Source: Chitinophaga pinensis
Lineage (GTDB): Bacteria > Bacteroidota > Bacteroidia > Chitinophagales > CAIOSU01
Length of the DNA: 64,000 bases
Direction: 5' to 3'
Assembly: GCA_945901065.1 (NCBI GenBank)
Contig: CAMDKI010000007.1
Span: forward strand, 141,714-205,713
Shown here: piece by piece, positions 27,392 through 35,821 of the stretch
How positions within the stretch are numbered: the stretch's first letter is position 1
Layout: every line of letters begins with the position of its first letter
Made by a program: the position numbers and the translations under genes
Notes under the pieces: model-generated
Told to the model about the DNA's origin: nothing
The model's input: the letters and a program-made list of their open reading frames with translations, nothing else
Databases searched by the model: none

Positions 27392-29080
27392 ATGAATATA
27401 CAAACTCACTTCCAAAAATCCATACTTTTCTTAGGGCTATACCTAATATTTTTCGCTATTGTATTTCTACAGTACCCGCTCAATGAATCTTTAACAGGCA
27501 ATACCGATAGTTGGTTTTATGTAGGGGCATTTAAATTATACGAGTCGTATGTTTTGTCGCTTTTTGTTGATGTGCCCATTGGTGAGGCATTGTACCCCAG
27601 CGGACCAGGTTTTATGTATGGCGACCCATGCTTTTTCGGCGCTCTGCTTTATCGGCCATTCTGCTGGCTAGGTATGAACGAGCTTTGGGCTTGGTGCAGC
27701 ATGTTGATTGTGGTATATGCTACCAATGCATTTGGAGCCTATCTGTTTTTTGGCAATTGGGCTAAAAAGAACCTAACCGCTTTTTGGGCTGGACTTGCGC
27801 TAGGCGCATCTGTGTTTAGTTTCGGTAATATGGATAGCCCTAATGCCTTTTATTTGGGCACCATGTTTTTTTGCCTGCATTATTCCAATAAGTTCTTAAA
27901 TGCAGGTCAATGGAAACATTTGATTATAGCGGTGTTATTTGGGGCCAGCACGTTATATTTTTCGGCTTACATTTTCGTGTTTCAAGCGTTATTACTACTA
28001 TTTCTTTGGGTATACTACTATAGTAAAGTTTTGGCTGTTGAAGGGTTAATAAAGAAACTGGCAAGCGCTAATGTTTTGGCCACTTTACTGGTTGCGCCTT
28101 ATTTGTTTGGGTTTCTGTGGGCTGCTGGGGGCATATCAACAGCCTGGAACCCAGTGGATAGCTTTAATATGATTGACAAGCTAAGTTTGGATTTGCCCGA
28201 CTTAGTGCGGCCGCTAGAGGGTAATTTAATTTATCCGACGTTGAAAGATGGATTGCAAGACCATCCGTTTTTTTACGCCCAACACGCTGTGTTTCCGGGT
28301 ATTTTGTTTTTTGTGCTGGCCGTGGCGGGTTACATTATGGCTCCAGAACGCAGTAAGGTTTGGCTGGTTTTGTCTGTAATTGGTTTTATTATGGCTGTTG
28401 GGCCGTGCATTCACGTTGCTGGCGTGCGCATACCCATGCCCATGGAAATATTGTATAAGTATGCAGGGCTCAATGGCTCAATTCGCAACCCTGTGCGCCT
28501 ATGGTATTTGGTGCTTATTGGTCTCATTGGGCTAACGCTACCTGCTATCGATAAGCTGTTGGATAGGCCAAAGGGCATTTTGCTTCTGCTATTGGTTGTT
28601 GGTATATATATTATTGAAAACGTACCAATTAATGCGCCCAAATACAATGCAACAGCTTATGTGTATCCCGATAAAGGTTATATGGATGTGCTGGCCATCG
28701 AACCTGATGCTGTATTGCTAGAGCTGCCATCGGCAGTTTATACCCGTGGCGAATGGCCGAGGGGGCTCAATGAATTTTCGAGAGAATACATCTACATGTT
28801 TTGGCAAACCAAGCACCACCTGAATTTGGTGAATGGATGTAACGGATTTTTACCAGTAACCCGTTTGATGCTGGATGATATGCTTTGTCGGTTGGTTGAT
28901 GACAATACTTTAAGTCAATTGGCACAACAATTTGGTGTAAGTGTGGTTATTTTTCATAAAAACTTAACTTTGCTTGAAGACGACAAGCGAATAGAGGCTT
29001 ATATTAGAAACCACCAAGGCTTGCAACAAGAGCTTGAAACGCCCAATACCATCATCTACCGAATAAAACCGCTACCATGA
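27392..29080 (+). CDS. Polytopic membrane protein of the YfhO/GT-C-like type, paralog of the one at 19985
   Basis: 562 residues, identical in length to its paralog, with about twelve helices. The first-loop motif is NESLTGNTDSWFYVGAF, and the soluble tail carries FSREYIYMFWQTKH near residue 465. These blocks are conserved with the 19985 protein while loops differ, indicating duplication and then specialisation, perhaps for different sugars. The 3' end overlaps the next GT2 gene by four bases (ATGA), so this gene and the GT2 are likely translated together, giving a membrane protein plus its donor-making or partner glycosyltransferase. Acceptor unknown. Confidence 0.7.
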   Translation: MNIQTHFQKSILFLGLYLIFFAIVFLQYPLNESLTGNTDSWFYVGAFKLYESYVLSLFVDVPIGEALYPSGPGFMYGDPCFFGALLYRPFCWLGMNELWAWCSMLIVVYATNAFGAYLFFGNWAKKNLTAFWAGLALGASVFSFGNMDSPNAFYLGTMFFCLHYSNKFLNAGQWKHLIIAVLFGASTLYFSAYIFVFQALLLLFLWVYYYSKVLAVEGLIKKLASANVLATLLVAPYLFGFLWAAGGISTAWNPVDSFNMIDKLSLDLPDLVRPLEGNLIYPTLKDGLQDHPFFYAQHAVFPGILFFVLAVAGYIMAPERSKVWLVLSVIGFIMAVGPCIHVAGVRIPMPMEILYKYAGLNGSIRNPVRLWYLVLIGLIGLTLPAIDKLLDRPKGILLLLLVVGIYIIENVPINAPKYNATAYVYPDKGYMDVLAIEPDAVLLELPSAVYTRGEWPRGLNEFSREYIYMFWQTKHHLNLVNGCNGFLPVTRLMLDDMLCRLVDDNTLSQLAQQFGVSVVIFHKNLTLLEDDKRIEAYIRNHQGLQQELETPNTIIYRIKPLP

Positions 29081-29721
29081 GTAAGGCGCTAGTGTGCCTA
29101 CCTACTTTGAATGAGAAGCAAAGCATTGCCCTCATGATTGACCAAATTAAGGCGCTTGGCCTCGATTTGGTTGTTTGTGATGCAGGTTCGACAGACGGAA
29201 CGGTAGAGATTGCAAAAGAGAAGGGCATAACGGTGCTATACCGCGATGCACCAGGCAAAGGCTCGGGTATGCAGAAAGCTTTGCAATATGGCAATGATGA
29301 AGGATATGATTCGATCTTGTTTATTGATTGCGATGAGACGTACCCGGTAAATGACATACCAAAACTATTATCGAACATGGGCGAATACAAAATGGTAGTG
29401 GGAGCCCGCAGCCAAAAGCAAGTTGCTTTCATAAATGGCTTGGGCAACCATGGCTTCAATTTTTTGATTAATACCTTGTTTTGGGGTAGATTGAAAGACA
29501 TCAATTCGGGCATGCGTGCGCTAGATGTAAAAACGTATTTGCCACTTATTGATGCTAATAACTTTGATGTGGAAACCCAGATAAGCTGCCTTACCTTGAA
29601 GCACCGCATCAAGTATTTGGAGATACCGATACAATATGCCGAGCGTAATGGACAAAGCAAGGTTCAGTATCGCGATGGCTTTTCGATACTTTGGCGCATA
29701 GCCCGCGAACGCTTCAAGTGA
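29077..29721 (+). CDS. GT2 family glycosyltransferase (dolichol-phosphate mannosyltransferase-like)
   Basis: 214 residues, short for the family and without C-terminal helices. GT-A landmarks: ALVCLPTLNEKQSI, VVCDAGSTDGT and the metal motif FIDCDETYPVNDIP near residue 88, then the INSGMRALDV acceptor-site region common in DPM1-like proteins. These enzymes charge polyprenyl phosphate with a sugar. The ATG overlaps the previous stop as ATGA, so it is coupled to the YfhO/GT-C-like protein, which may use its product. Different in size and membrane anchoring from the GT2 at 5595, so a different lipid-linked sugar is possible. Confidence 0.88.
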   Translation: MSKALVCLPTLNEKQSIALMIDQIKALGLDLVVCDAGSTDGTVEIAKEKGITVLYRDAPGKGSGMQKALQYGNDEGYDSILFIDCDETYPVNDIPKLLSNMGEYKMVVGARSQKQVAFINGLGNHGFNFLINTLFWGRLKDINSGMRALDVKTYLPLIDANNFDVETQISCLTLKHRIKYLEIPIQYAERNGQSKVQYRDGFSILWRIARERFK

Positions 29722-29775
29722 GTAGTTGCAGTATATTTTAGCTATATTAGCACTATACATCATCAAGATGTTGAT

Positions 29776-30552
29776 ATGAAGGTACTGATACTGGCAGGTG
29801 GCAAAGGCACACGGCTACTGGAAGAAACTGGCGTAATGCCGAAGCCCATGGTGCAAATTGGTGATAAGCCTATCTTATGGCATATCATGAAGTATTACTC
29901 CACGTTTGGTTTCAACGAGTTTGTAATTCTTTTGGGTTACAAGGGCTATCAAATTAAAGAATACTTCGCCAACTACTCATTGCACCAAAACGATGTTTCA
30001 ATCGATTTAGGCAGCAACGAACTCAGCACTTTTAAAAACAATACTGAACCTTGGAAAGTGACCCTGCTTGAAACAGGCCTTGAAACCATGACCGGCGCTC
30101 GTATAAAAATGGCCGAGGAACATGTTGGCAACCAGACCTTTATGCTTACTTATGGCGATGGATTGGCCGATGTTGACCTGGCAGCCTTGTTAACTAGCCA
30201 CAAGCAAAGTGGCAAGGCACTTACTGTTACGGCAGTGCAGCCCGAAAGCCGCTTTGGGGTGCTTACCATGGACGAAGATGGCAATGTGTCTTCGTTTACG
30301 GAAAAGCCAGCCGATAATGGAAGTTGGATAAACGGGGGTTTTTTTGTGTGCGAGCCCGAGGTGTTTGATTATATTGGTGATGGTCCAGAGGTTGTTTTTG
30401 AACAGCAGCCAATGCGCAACCTTGCTCACGAAGGCAAAATGCACGCTCGGAAACATTATGGCAGCTGGAAGTGTATGGATACACAACGCGACAATATTCA
30501 GCTTAATGATATTTGGAACAACCAGGGGGCCTTTTGGAAAGTATGGAAATGA
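29776..30552 (+). CDS. rfbF: Glucose-1-phosphate cytidylyltransferase
   Basis: 258 residues, the normal length of RfbF. The nucleotidyltransferase signature LILAGGKGTRLLEETGVMPKP opens the protein (split here: LILAGGKGTR and MPKPMVQIG), followed by the RfbF-specific GYKGYQIKEYF, LTYGDGLADV and FGVLTMDEDG and WINGGFFV motifs. It makes CDP-glucose from CTP and glucose 1-phosphate in the cytoplasm. It is the first gene of a four-gene overlapping operon continuing with rfbG, an RmlC-like gene and an SDR. The stop overlaps the rfbG start region (ATGATG). Confidence 0.95.
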   Translation: MKVLILAGGKGTRLLEETGVMPKPMVQIGDKPILWHIMKYYSTFGFNEFVILLGYKGYQIKEYFANYSLHQNDVSIDLGSNELSTFKNNTEPWKVTLLETGLETMTGARIKMAEEHVGNQTFMLTYGDGLADVDLAALLTSHKQSGKALTVTAVQPESRFGVLTMDEDGNVSSFTEKPADNGSWINGGFFVCEPEVFDYIGDGPEVVFEQQPMRNLAHEGKMHARKHYGSWKCMDTQRDNIQLNDIWNNQGAFWKVWK

Positions 30553-31646
30553 TGTTCGGTGGAAAATATAAAGGTGCCAAAGTACTAGTTACTGGTAACA
30601 CAGGTTTTAAAGGAAGCTGGTTATGCTTGTGGCTGCAACAGCTAGGTGCCAATGTAGTAGGCTTGGCCGATGCCATACCTACTAGTCCGGCAATGTATGA
30701 CCTGCTAAAGCTTGAAAAGACTATAAAACAATATTGGGTTGATGTGCGTAACGCCGATGGCGTTCTAGAGGCATTGCGCGCCGAAGCTCCCGATATTGTA
30801 TTTCACATGGCAGCGCGCTCGGTAGTGCGCCATGGTTTTATCGACCCATTGGGTACCCTTGCCGTAAATGCTATGGGCACTGCCAATGTATTGGAGGCGG
30901 TGCGCCAAATAGCCAAGCCGTGCAGCGTGGTAGTGGTAACCAGCGACAAATGCTATGATAACAAAGAATGGCCTTGGGGCTATCGCGAAACTGATGCCCT
31001 CGGTGGTCGGGATATATACAGCGCCAGCAAGGCAAGTGCCGAGCACATTACCCATGCTTACGTGGCTTCATTTTTCGGTAATAATGATGATATTAAAGTG
31101 GTAACGGCTCGTTCTGGCAATGTTATAGGTGGTGGCGATTGGTCCGACCATCGCATTGTTCCCGATTTTATTAGGGCTGTAGAGGCTAAAACTAAAATGG
31201 AGCTTCGCCACCCGGAAGCTACAAGACCTTGGCAGTTTGTACTTGAGCCAGTAAGCGCTTATCTGCGTTTGGGGCAGGTATTACAAACGGGCACCGATAT
31301 ACATGGAGAGGCATTTAATTTTGGGCCTGGGTACGCTAACAGCATAACCGTTGCAACCCTGCTCGAAACGCTTAACAAGCGCATGACTGACAAACCGCTC
31401 TCTGAAGTAGTTACCCAAAGCGAAGACAAAGACCACCGTGAAGCAGGCCTATTGAAATTGACTTGGGATAAGGCGCATGCTCAATTGCAGTGGGCACCCG
31501 TATTGTCGTTTAACGAAACTATAGACCTTACCGCCGATTGGTATCGTGCGTATTTAGCTGGCGAAGAAATGCTAGCAGTTACGCAGCAACAAATTGAAGG
31601 GTATTACCAAAAAGCTGTTAACCAAAAGCTTACATGGGCGAGCTAA
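30549..31646 (+). CDS. rfbG: CDP-glucose 4,6-dehydratase
   Basis: 365 residues from the ATG at 30549; ATGs at 30543 and 30552 are also in frame, all inside or next to the rfbF stop. Extended SDR with VLVTGNTGFKGSWL at the N-terminus, a hallmark of CDP-glucose dehydratases, and the active-site pair in YSASKASAEH. The reaction gives CDP-4-keto-6-deoxyglucose. The RfbG-typical motifs WPWGYRETD and SGNVIGGGDWSDHRIVPD are present. It overlaps the following RmlC-like gene by 13 bp. The usual next enzyme for 3,6-dideoxy sugars (RfbH) is absent, so the product is probably another 6-deoxyhexose. Confidence 0.95.
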   Translation: MMFGGKYKGAKVLVTGNTGFKGSWLCLWLQQLGANVVGLADAIPTSPAMYDLLKLEKTIKQYWVDVRNADGVLEALRAEAPDIVFHMAARSVVRHGFIDPLGTLAVNAMGTANVLEAVRQIAKPCSVVVVTSDKCYDNKEWPWGYRETDALGGRDIYSASKASAEHITHAYVASFFGNNDDIKVVTARSGNVIGGGDWSDHRIVPDFIRAVEAKTKMELRHPEATRPWQFVLEPVSAYLRLGQVLQTGTDIHGEAFNFGPGYANSITVATLLETLNKRMTDKPLSEVVTQSEDKDHREAGLLKLTWDKAHAQLQWAPVLSFNETIDLTADWYRAYLAGEEMLAVTQQQIEGYYQKAVNQKLTWAS

Positions 31647-32074
31647 GCATACCTGGCCTATTATTGTCGGCTGCCAGCCGCATACCGGTAGAGGCTGGCG
31701 ATGCCATTACCTTTATCAAAGAAGGCGAACGCGGCTATATGGGTATTGCCGAGGTGTATGGCTCGTTTATAAAACAGGGTGAAAAAAAAGGTTGGCGTAG
31801 GCACAATGAAATTACGATGAATATTGTGGTGCCCGTGGGGCAAATACGCTTTGTGCTATATGACAACCGCATAGGCAGTGCTGGGTTTGGCTTGTTTGAA
31901 AATATTATATTAGGGACGGACAATTACCAAAGGCTAACTGTTCCGCCGGGCATTTGGATGGCGTTTGAGGGCCTGTCAGAAGGGGAGAATTTACTTTGGA
32001 ATGCCATAAACCAAGTTCATAACCCGGCTGAAGCCGATACCAAAGAACTTTCAGCGATTGAGTATGCGTGGTAA
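31634..32074 (+). CDS. RmlC-like (dTDP-4-dehydrorhamnose 3,5-epimerase family) cupin
   Basis: 146 residues, shorter than the usual 180 of RmlC. The core beta-barrel is recognisable: GWRRHNEITMNIVVPVGQIR followed by the VLYDNR strand (compare VDLR in RmlC), then LTVPPGIWMAFEG (compare IPxGFAHGF) and a closing NAINQVHNPAEAD. The His in WRRHNE is the likely catalytic base position. In this operon it would act on CDP-4-keto-6-deoxyglucose, epimerising C3 and/or C5, rather than on a dTDP sugar. The gene overlaps both neighbours (13 bp and 11 bp). A 3,4-ketoisomerase role is a less likely alternative. Confidence 0.75.
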   Translation: MGELSIPGLLLSAASRIPVEAGDAITFIKEGERGYMGIAEVYGSFIKQGEKKGWRRHNEITMNIVVPVGQIRFVLYDNRIGSAGFGLFENIILGTDNYQRLTVPPGIWMAFEGLSEGENLLWNAINQVHNPAEADTKELSAIEYAW

Positions 32075-32981
32075 AGTATTGATAACCGGTGGCACGGGCT
32101 ACGTTGGTGGCTGGGTGCTAGAATCATTGCTGAATGCTGGCTATGAGGTGACCAATCTAGGTTGGAAGGCGCACTCAAATCCAAATGTTGAAAGTTTGAT
32201 AGCCAGCATAACGGACCAAGAGGCAATTCATCAAGCCCTATCCAATCGATACTTTGATACCGTATTGCACCTAGCGGCTGCAAACCAACTGGCAGATGAA
32301 GAAACGATAGAACTTGTAAATGTTAAGGGCACTCAAAACCTGATTGTTGCGCTGCAACGTGCTAGGCCACAACAATTCATCTATTTATCCACGATAAAAG
32401 TATATGGCCCAGTTAATGGCCATATAACGGAGCTGTCAGTACCAAATTTAATTGGGTCAAGTGCTTATGGACGTTCAAAGTTGGCGGCTGAAAAACTCCT
32501 ACTAGGCCTTCCCGTCGAATGGGATAATACCCGAAAAGTGGTCCTGCGCTTAAGCAATGCCTATGGTACTCCCAAAAACATGGATGTGGATACTTGGCAC
32601 TTGCTGTTAAACGATTTATGCAGTAGTGCATACCAAAAGGGCGAGATTGTCCTCAAATCGGCACCCAATAGCCAACTGGATATGATTTGGTTGGGCAGTG
32701 TAGGTCAAGTAATTGTAGAAACCATTGCAAATCCGACAATTGATGGGGTGTATAATTTAGGTTCTGGTAAAAGCATAACCCTTGCAGGAGTGGCCGAAGC
32801 TGTGGCAACCGCATACCAAGAATATTTTGGGATGCCAGCCAAGTTGCAAATGCCCGATGCGAAGGGCGATTTAGTGAATCTAGAATTTGATTGCCAAAAG
32901 CTGAAGGCCCATGTGCCTTTCGATGCTTCAAACCATTTGATGGATGAAGCCAAGAAATTGTTTACACTTCTGGCAAGCTAA
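32064..32981 (+). CDS. NAD-dependent epimerase/reductase (extended SDR), last step of CDP-sugar operon
   Basis: 305 residues from the ATG at 32064 (a TTG two codons earlier is possible). NAD motif ITGGTGYVGGW and catalytic YGRSK, with a Thr/Ser before it in LSTIKVYGP. Located after rfbF-rfbG-RmlC-like with an 11-bp overlap, so it most likely reduces or epimerises the 4-keto intermediate to the finished CDP-6-deoxyhexose. Family members include abequose and tyvelose synthases/epimerases, but assignment needs alignment. Its stop codon sits inside a 12-bp palindrome shared with the stop of the convergent radical SAM gene. Confidence 0.82.
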   Translation: MRGKVLITGGTGYVGGWVLESLLNAGYEVTNLGWKAHSNPNVESLIASITDQEAIHQALSNRYFDTVLHLAAANQLADEETIELVNVKGTQNLIVALQRARPQQFIYLSTIKVYGPVNGHITELSVPNLIGSSAYGRSKLAAEKLLLGLPVEWDNTRKVVLRLSNAYGTPKNMDVDTWHLLLNDLCSSAYQKGEIVLKSAPNSQLDMIWLGSVGQVIVETIANPTIDGVYNLGSGKSITLAGVAEAVATAYQEYFGMPAKLQMPDAKGDLVNLEFDCQKLKAHVPFDASNHLMDEAKKLFTLLAS

Positions 32982-32987
32982 TTAGCT
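32976..32987. other. Palindrome holding two back-to-back stop codons
   Basis: AGCTAATTAGCT is a perfect 12-bp palindrome. The plus-strand gene stops with TAA at 32979-32981 and the minus-strand gene with TAA at 32984-32982, so the two genes meet with no intergenic base. Confidence 0.9.
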
Positions 32988-34520
32988 ATTAAATCTCACG
33001 TTTACTTCGTGCAGCAAGCGCTCCGTGCTAAACTCCATAATGGTTTCTAGCAATTGATCGGGCCGCATGCGTATCAACTCGCTTGCTATAAATTCATAGC
33101 GCAGCTCGGGTGTAAGAATTGATTTCAACGTCAACATTTTGTCTTTCAGTTCTTCACTTTCCTTACCGGTAAAGGAGGTATATAGCCACTCCAACTGTTC
33201 GAAATAGGCCATAACAAATTGCTGAGCGCCTTGTTGGGCTAATATTTGTTCAAGTTGTTGCTCTAGGGCGGTGCCGCTATTGTTGTTAAGGTGAGCAAGG
33301 GTGGTTTCACACATATTTATCTGCCAAGGCTCTGCCATTACAGAAGCTTTTATACTGCTCCAGTGCTCAAAAGTATTAGGGGATATTTTAAAAGGTTTTG
33401 ATTGTGCCTGTACCAGCCACGCCTCCAATTGGTTCACCAAGTCATTAAATACCGAAGCATTGTGGCGGGCTATTTCGGTATCGTTAGGCAAGGAAGTTCT
33501 TTTGTATAAATCAATCAGCGATTCCAACTCATCAACTGGCAAGAATTTCAAACTATATATCTCAGGTTGAAAAACGGTATTGAAAAACAATCTGATGCCC
33601 TCTTTATTGGCATACTGCATCATAGCTGGTAGCTCATCCTTGTTTAAGGTCATTGGGCATACAGCAAAGCTCAATTGGGTACCTTTCTCTTGGCAATATG
33701 CCCTCAATTGCCCAACGTTTTCCATCACCCTGATAAATGATGCATTCTTGCGAATTACGTTATACGTGCCCTCCACCAAGCTATCAATGGATATAACAGG
33801 GTTTACTTTTAGCCTATTTAAAAGAGCACGCACTTTGTTGTTGTACACGGTGGCATTAGTAGTAATGTAAATATTTATGTTCGGGTTTACTTCTGCAATA
33901 GCCTCCCATATTTGGTAATAAATGTCAATCAAAAACGGCTCTCCGCCCAAAAATTTGGCCTCTTGGAGATAAGGCAAAAAAGATTTTAATTGCTCCACAA
34001 ACCCACCATCATAGGGTTGGTGGATAGGGGGCAGGTGCTCTCTGTTTTTGCGAATGGTAGACGAGAAATAACCGTGGCACATTACGCACTCTAGGTTGCA
34101 AGTGTTGCTAAGCTCAAACTCCATACTGCTAGGCATTTTCTGCCATTGGCCGTGTTTAAGTTTGTTTCGCAGTTTTTCAGGTATATTTTCCCATTTGCCG
34201 CTGGCGTTTTCATCAAACCCTCGGGCGCGGCTGCCCATAAAGTTGTGAGCTAAAAGCTGCTTGGCACATATTTCGCAACCACCACCTAAGTCGTTGGCAT
34301 TAATATAGTTTCGCAATTCATCGGCCTTACTGCTAAACCAAATATCTACTAGGCTCGTTTTGGGGTAGCTACCCAATACATGTGTGCGATTGAAGCAACA
34401 AGCAGTAACATCGCCATTTTGCTCAAAATTCATATTCACAAACGGCGCATGGCAGAGCTTCTCCGTGGCTTTAATGGCTCGGGTGGCATTATATGCATTT
34501 ATCAATTTTGGCTCTATCAT
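32982..34520 (-). CDS. Radical SAM protein with N-terminal twitch/SPASM-like cysteines
   Basis: 512 residues from the ATG at 34520; a TTG at 34547 would add nine residues. The radical SAM cluster motif is CNLECVMC (Cys141, 145, 148). Before it lie Cys23, Cys41-Cys42 and Cys82/Cys85 (GGGCEIC) in a layout like twitch/SPASM auxiliary-cluster domains, and the text CHAPFVNMNFEQNGDVTACC is typical of these. The SAM barrel seems to end near residue 330; about 180 residues of helical sequence at the C-terminus are unassigned. It is on the opposite strand to the CDP-sugar operon. No peptide precursor gene was seen nearby, so I favour a carbohydrate or peptide tailoring role without assigning it. Confidence 0.8.
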   Translation of the reverse strand: MIEPKLINAYNATRAIKATEKLCHAPFVNMNFEQNGDVTACCFNRTHVLGSYPKTSLVDIWFSSKADELRNYINANDLGGGCEICAKQLLAHNFMGSRARGFDENASGKWENIPEKLRNKLKHGQWQKMPSSMEFELSNTCNLECVMCHGYFSSTIRKNREHLPPIHQPYDGGFVEQLKSFLPYLQEAKFLGGEPFLIDIYYQIWEAIAEVNPNINIYITTNATVYNNKVRALLNRLKVNPVISIDSLVEGTYNVIRKNASFIRVMENVGQLRAYCQEKGTQLSFAVCPMTLNKDELPAMMQYANKEGIRLFFNTVFQPEIYSLKFLPVDELESLIDLYKRTSLPNDTEIARHNASVFNDLVNQLEAWLVQAQSKPFKISPNTFEHWSSIKASVMAEPWQINMCETTLAHLNNNSGTALEQQLEQILAQQGAQQFVMAYFEQLEWLYTSFTGKESEELKDKMLTLKSILTPELRYEFIASELIRMRPDQLLETIMEFSTERLLHEVNVRFNS

Positions 34521-34666
34521 AGCATTGTCAAACACTAAATTACACAAATAGGCACGTTTGTTAGCGCTAAGGGCTTTTTAACCAACTTAATCGGCTGCTG
34601 GAGTCAATTTGCTTGCCGTATTCAGGGCATTGTTGAGCAATCATTTTGTTTGTGCCAATATTTAAG

Positions 34667-34697
34667 ATTGCCGTCCCGATTTTTTCCGTTATTTTTG
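34667..34697 (+). promoter_or_regulatory. Bacteroidota-type promoter for gcvH
   Basis: ATTG (34667-34670), a 19-bp spacer and TATTTTTG (34690-34697) fit the Bacteroidetes -33/-7 pattern, with an exact -7 element. The -7 ends 18 nt before the gcvH ATG, implying a short leader. Confidence 0.55.
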
Positions 34698-34715
34698 AGA
34701 ATAAAATAGAGAATA

Positions 34716-35093
34716 ATGAGCAACTATCCTGCTAACCTGAAGTATAGCAAAGAACATGAGTGGGTTCGTGTTGAAGGTGACGAAGCCTACATTGGTATTA
34801 CATACTTTGCACAGCGCGAGTTGGGCGACATTGTGTATGTAGACGTAGCAACCGTTGGCGACCAGATTGAAAAAGATGCCGTGTTTGGAACCGTAGAAGC
34901 TGTTAAAACCGTTTCTGACCTGTTTATGCCTGTATCTGGCAAAGTATTGGAGTTTAACGAAGACCTCAACAACGAGCCCGAGCAAGTGAACACTGACCCT
35001 TATGGAAAAGGTTGGATGATTAAAATTGCGCTTACCAACAAAGCAGAGTTGGATGAGTTGTTTGACAACGCCGCGTACGAGGCACAATTGTAA
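34716..35093 (+). CDS. gcvH: Glycine cleavage system H protein
   Basis: 125 residues, the family's normal length. The lipoylated lysine is Lys64 in [12 protein letters not shown], with the family's conserved [13 protein letters not shown] at the start and [13 protein letters not shown] after the lipoyl site. GcvH carries the aminomethyl group between the P, T and L proteins of glycine cleavage in the cytoplasm and may also pass on lipoyl groups. The other gcv genes are not in the window, which is common. A good promoter match lies just upstream; a VanZ-like gene follows 9 bp after the stop. Confidence 0.97.
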   Translation: MSNYPANLKYSKEHEWVRVEGDEAYIGITYFAQRELGDIVYVDVATVGDQIEKDAVFGTVEAVKTVSDLFMPVSGKVLEFNEDLNNEPEQVNTDPYGKGWMIKIALTNKAELDELFDNAAYEAQL

Positions 35094-35102
35094 CAAACCA
35101 AT

Positions 35103-35483
35103 ATGCTGCTGAAATTTAGCATTCCAGCTATACTTTGGGCAGCATTTATTTTGTTTGCTTGTGTTTTGCCCCTCGGAGAAACGAAGCAAACTAACTTATT
35201 TGGTTTTTTACCAGTAGATAGTGCGGTGCATATTACGTTTTATTCGGTTTTGGTGTTTTTGTTGATGGTAGGCTTTAGTAAGCAACATTCGCAACCAATG
35301 CTTCGGTATTATCCCGCTAAGTTTGCTATTACCTTGTCGTGTTTATACGGACTAGTAATAGAACTCTTACAGGAATCTGATATGGTACAGAGGCATTTTG
35401 ACATTTACGACCTTGTTGCAAATTTCTCGGGTGCCTTAATCGGCTATGGGTTGTTTCGGTTGGTTTATTTCAAATTGCAGTAA
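35103..35483 (+). CDS. VanZ-like small membrane protein
   Basis: 126 residues with four predicted helices. The DSAVHITFYSVLVFLL stretch (histidine in helix 2) and the EllQ-type segment (YGLVIELLQ, then RHFDIYDLVANFSGALIGYG) match the VanZ family: small membrane proteins named after a teicoplanin-resistance gene, function generally unknown. It probably shares the gcvH transcript. From memory, gcvH-VanZ-TonB is a recurring order in Bacteroidota; here a tonB remnant does follow. Confidence 0.85.
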   Translation: MLLKFSIPAILWAAFILFACVLPLGETKQTNLFGFLPVDSAVHITFYSVLVFLLMVGFSKQHSQPMLRYYPAKFAITLSCLYGLVIELLQESDMVQRHFDIYDLVANFSGALIGYGLFRLVYFKLQ

Positions 35484-35570
35484 TGTTTTTTGATGTAGCA
35501 ATCTTTTGTTTTTTGGCCATCGGATATATCCGATTGTAAATGTTCAACAAATAGCCTGAAACTGCAGTTG

Positions 35571-35762
35571 ATGCAAATGCCAGCAAAGAGGAAAGCAATT
35601 TTGGTAATCAACAAAAGTGGTAAAATTAGAGACACTTACATTGCTCGTTCATCTGGTAATAAAACTTTGGAAGATATAGTTTTGCGCACCTTAAAACCAT
35701 TCTAAGTGGGGAGCCAGGTTAGCATGCAAATGGCGGTGCCAATCAAATTTATATTGAGCTAA
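35571..35762 (+). pseudogene. Remnant of a TonB C-terminal domain with in-frame stop
   Basis: A reading frame open from ATG 35571 (or 35577) gives ILVINKSGKIRDTYIARSSG then NKTLEDIVLRTLKPF, and a TAA at 35703. This matches the TonB C-terminal pattern: a strand with a DG/SG turn, the RSSGNKxLD motif and LRxLKPF/W. Reading on in the same frame after the TAA gives VGSQVSMQMAVPIKFILS and a second stop at 35760, the normal closing strand of TonB proteins (VPIKFxL). The N-terminal helix, proline-rich linker and first part of the domain are not found upstream; a TAG lies at 35496. I read it as a decayed tonB gene. It fills most of the 338-bp gap between the VanZ-like and TPR genes. Confidence 0.6.
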
Positions 35763-35821
35763 ATTATCGGCGTGCAACACTTTTTTCGTAACCCCCGCGT
35801 TAACTCTTGCAGGTGAGATAC

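Noticed and set aside
32982..34520. A ribosomally made peptide (RiPP) cluster with the radical SAM gene
   Set aside because: No short precursor-like gene, peptidase or transporter lies next to it.
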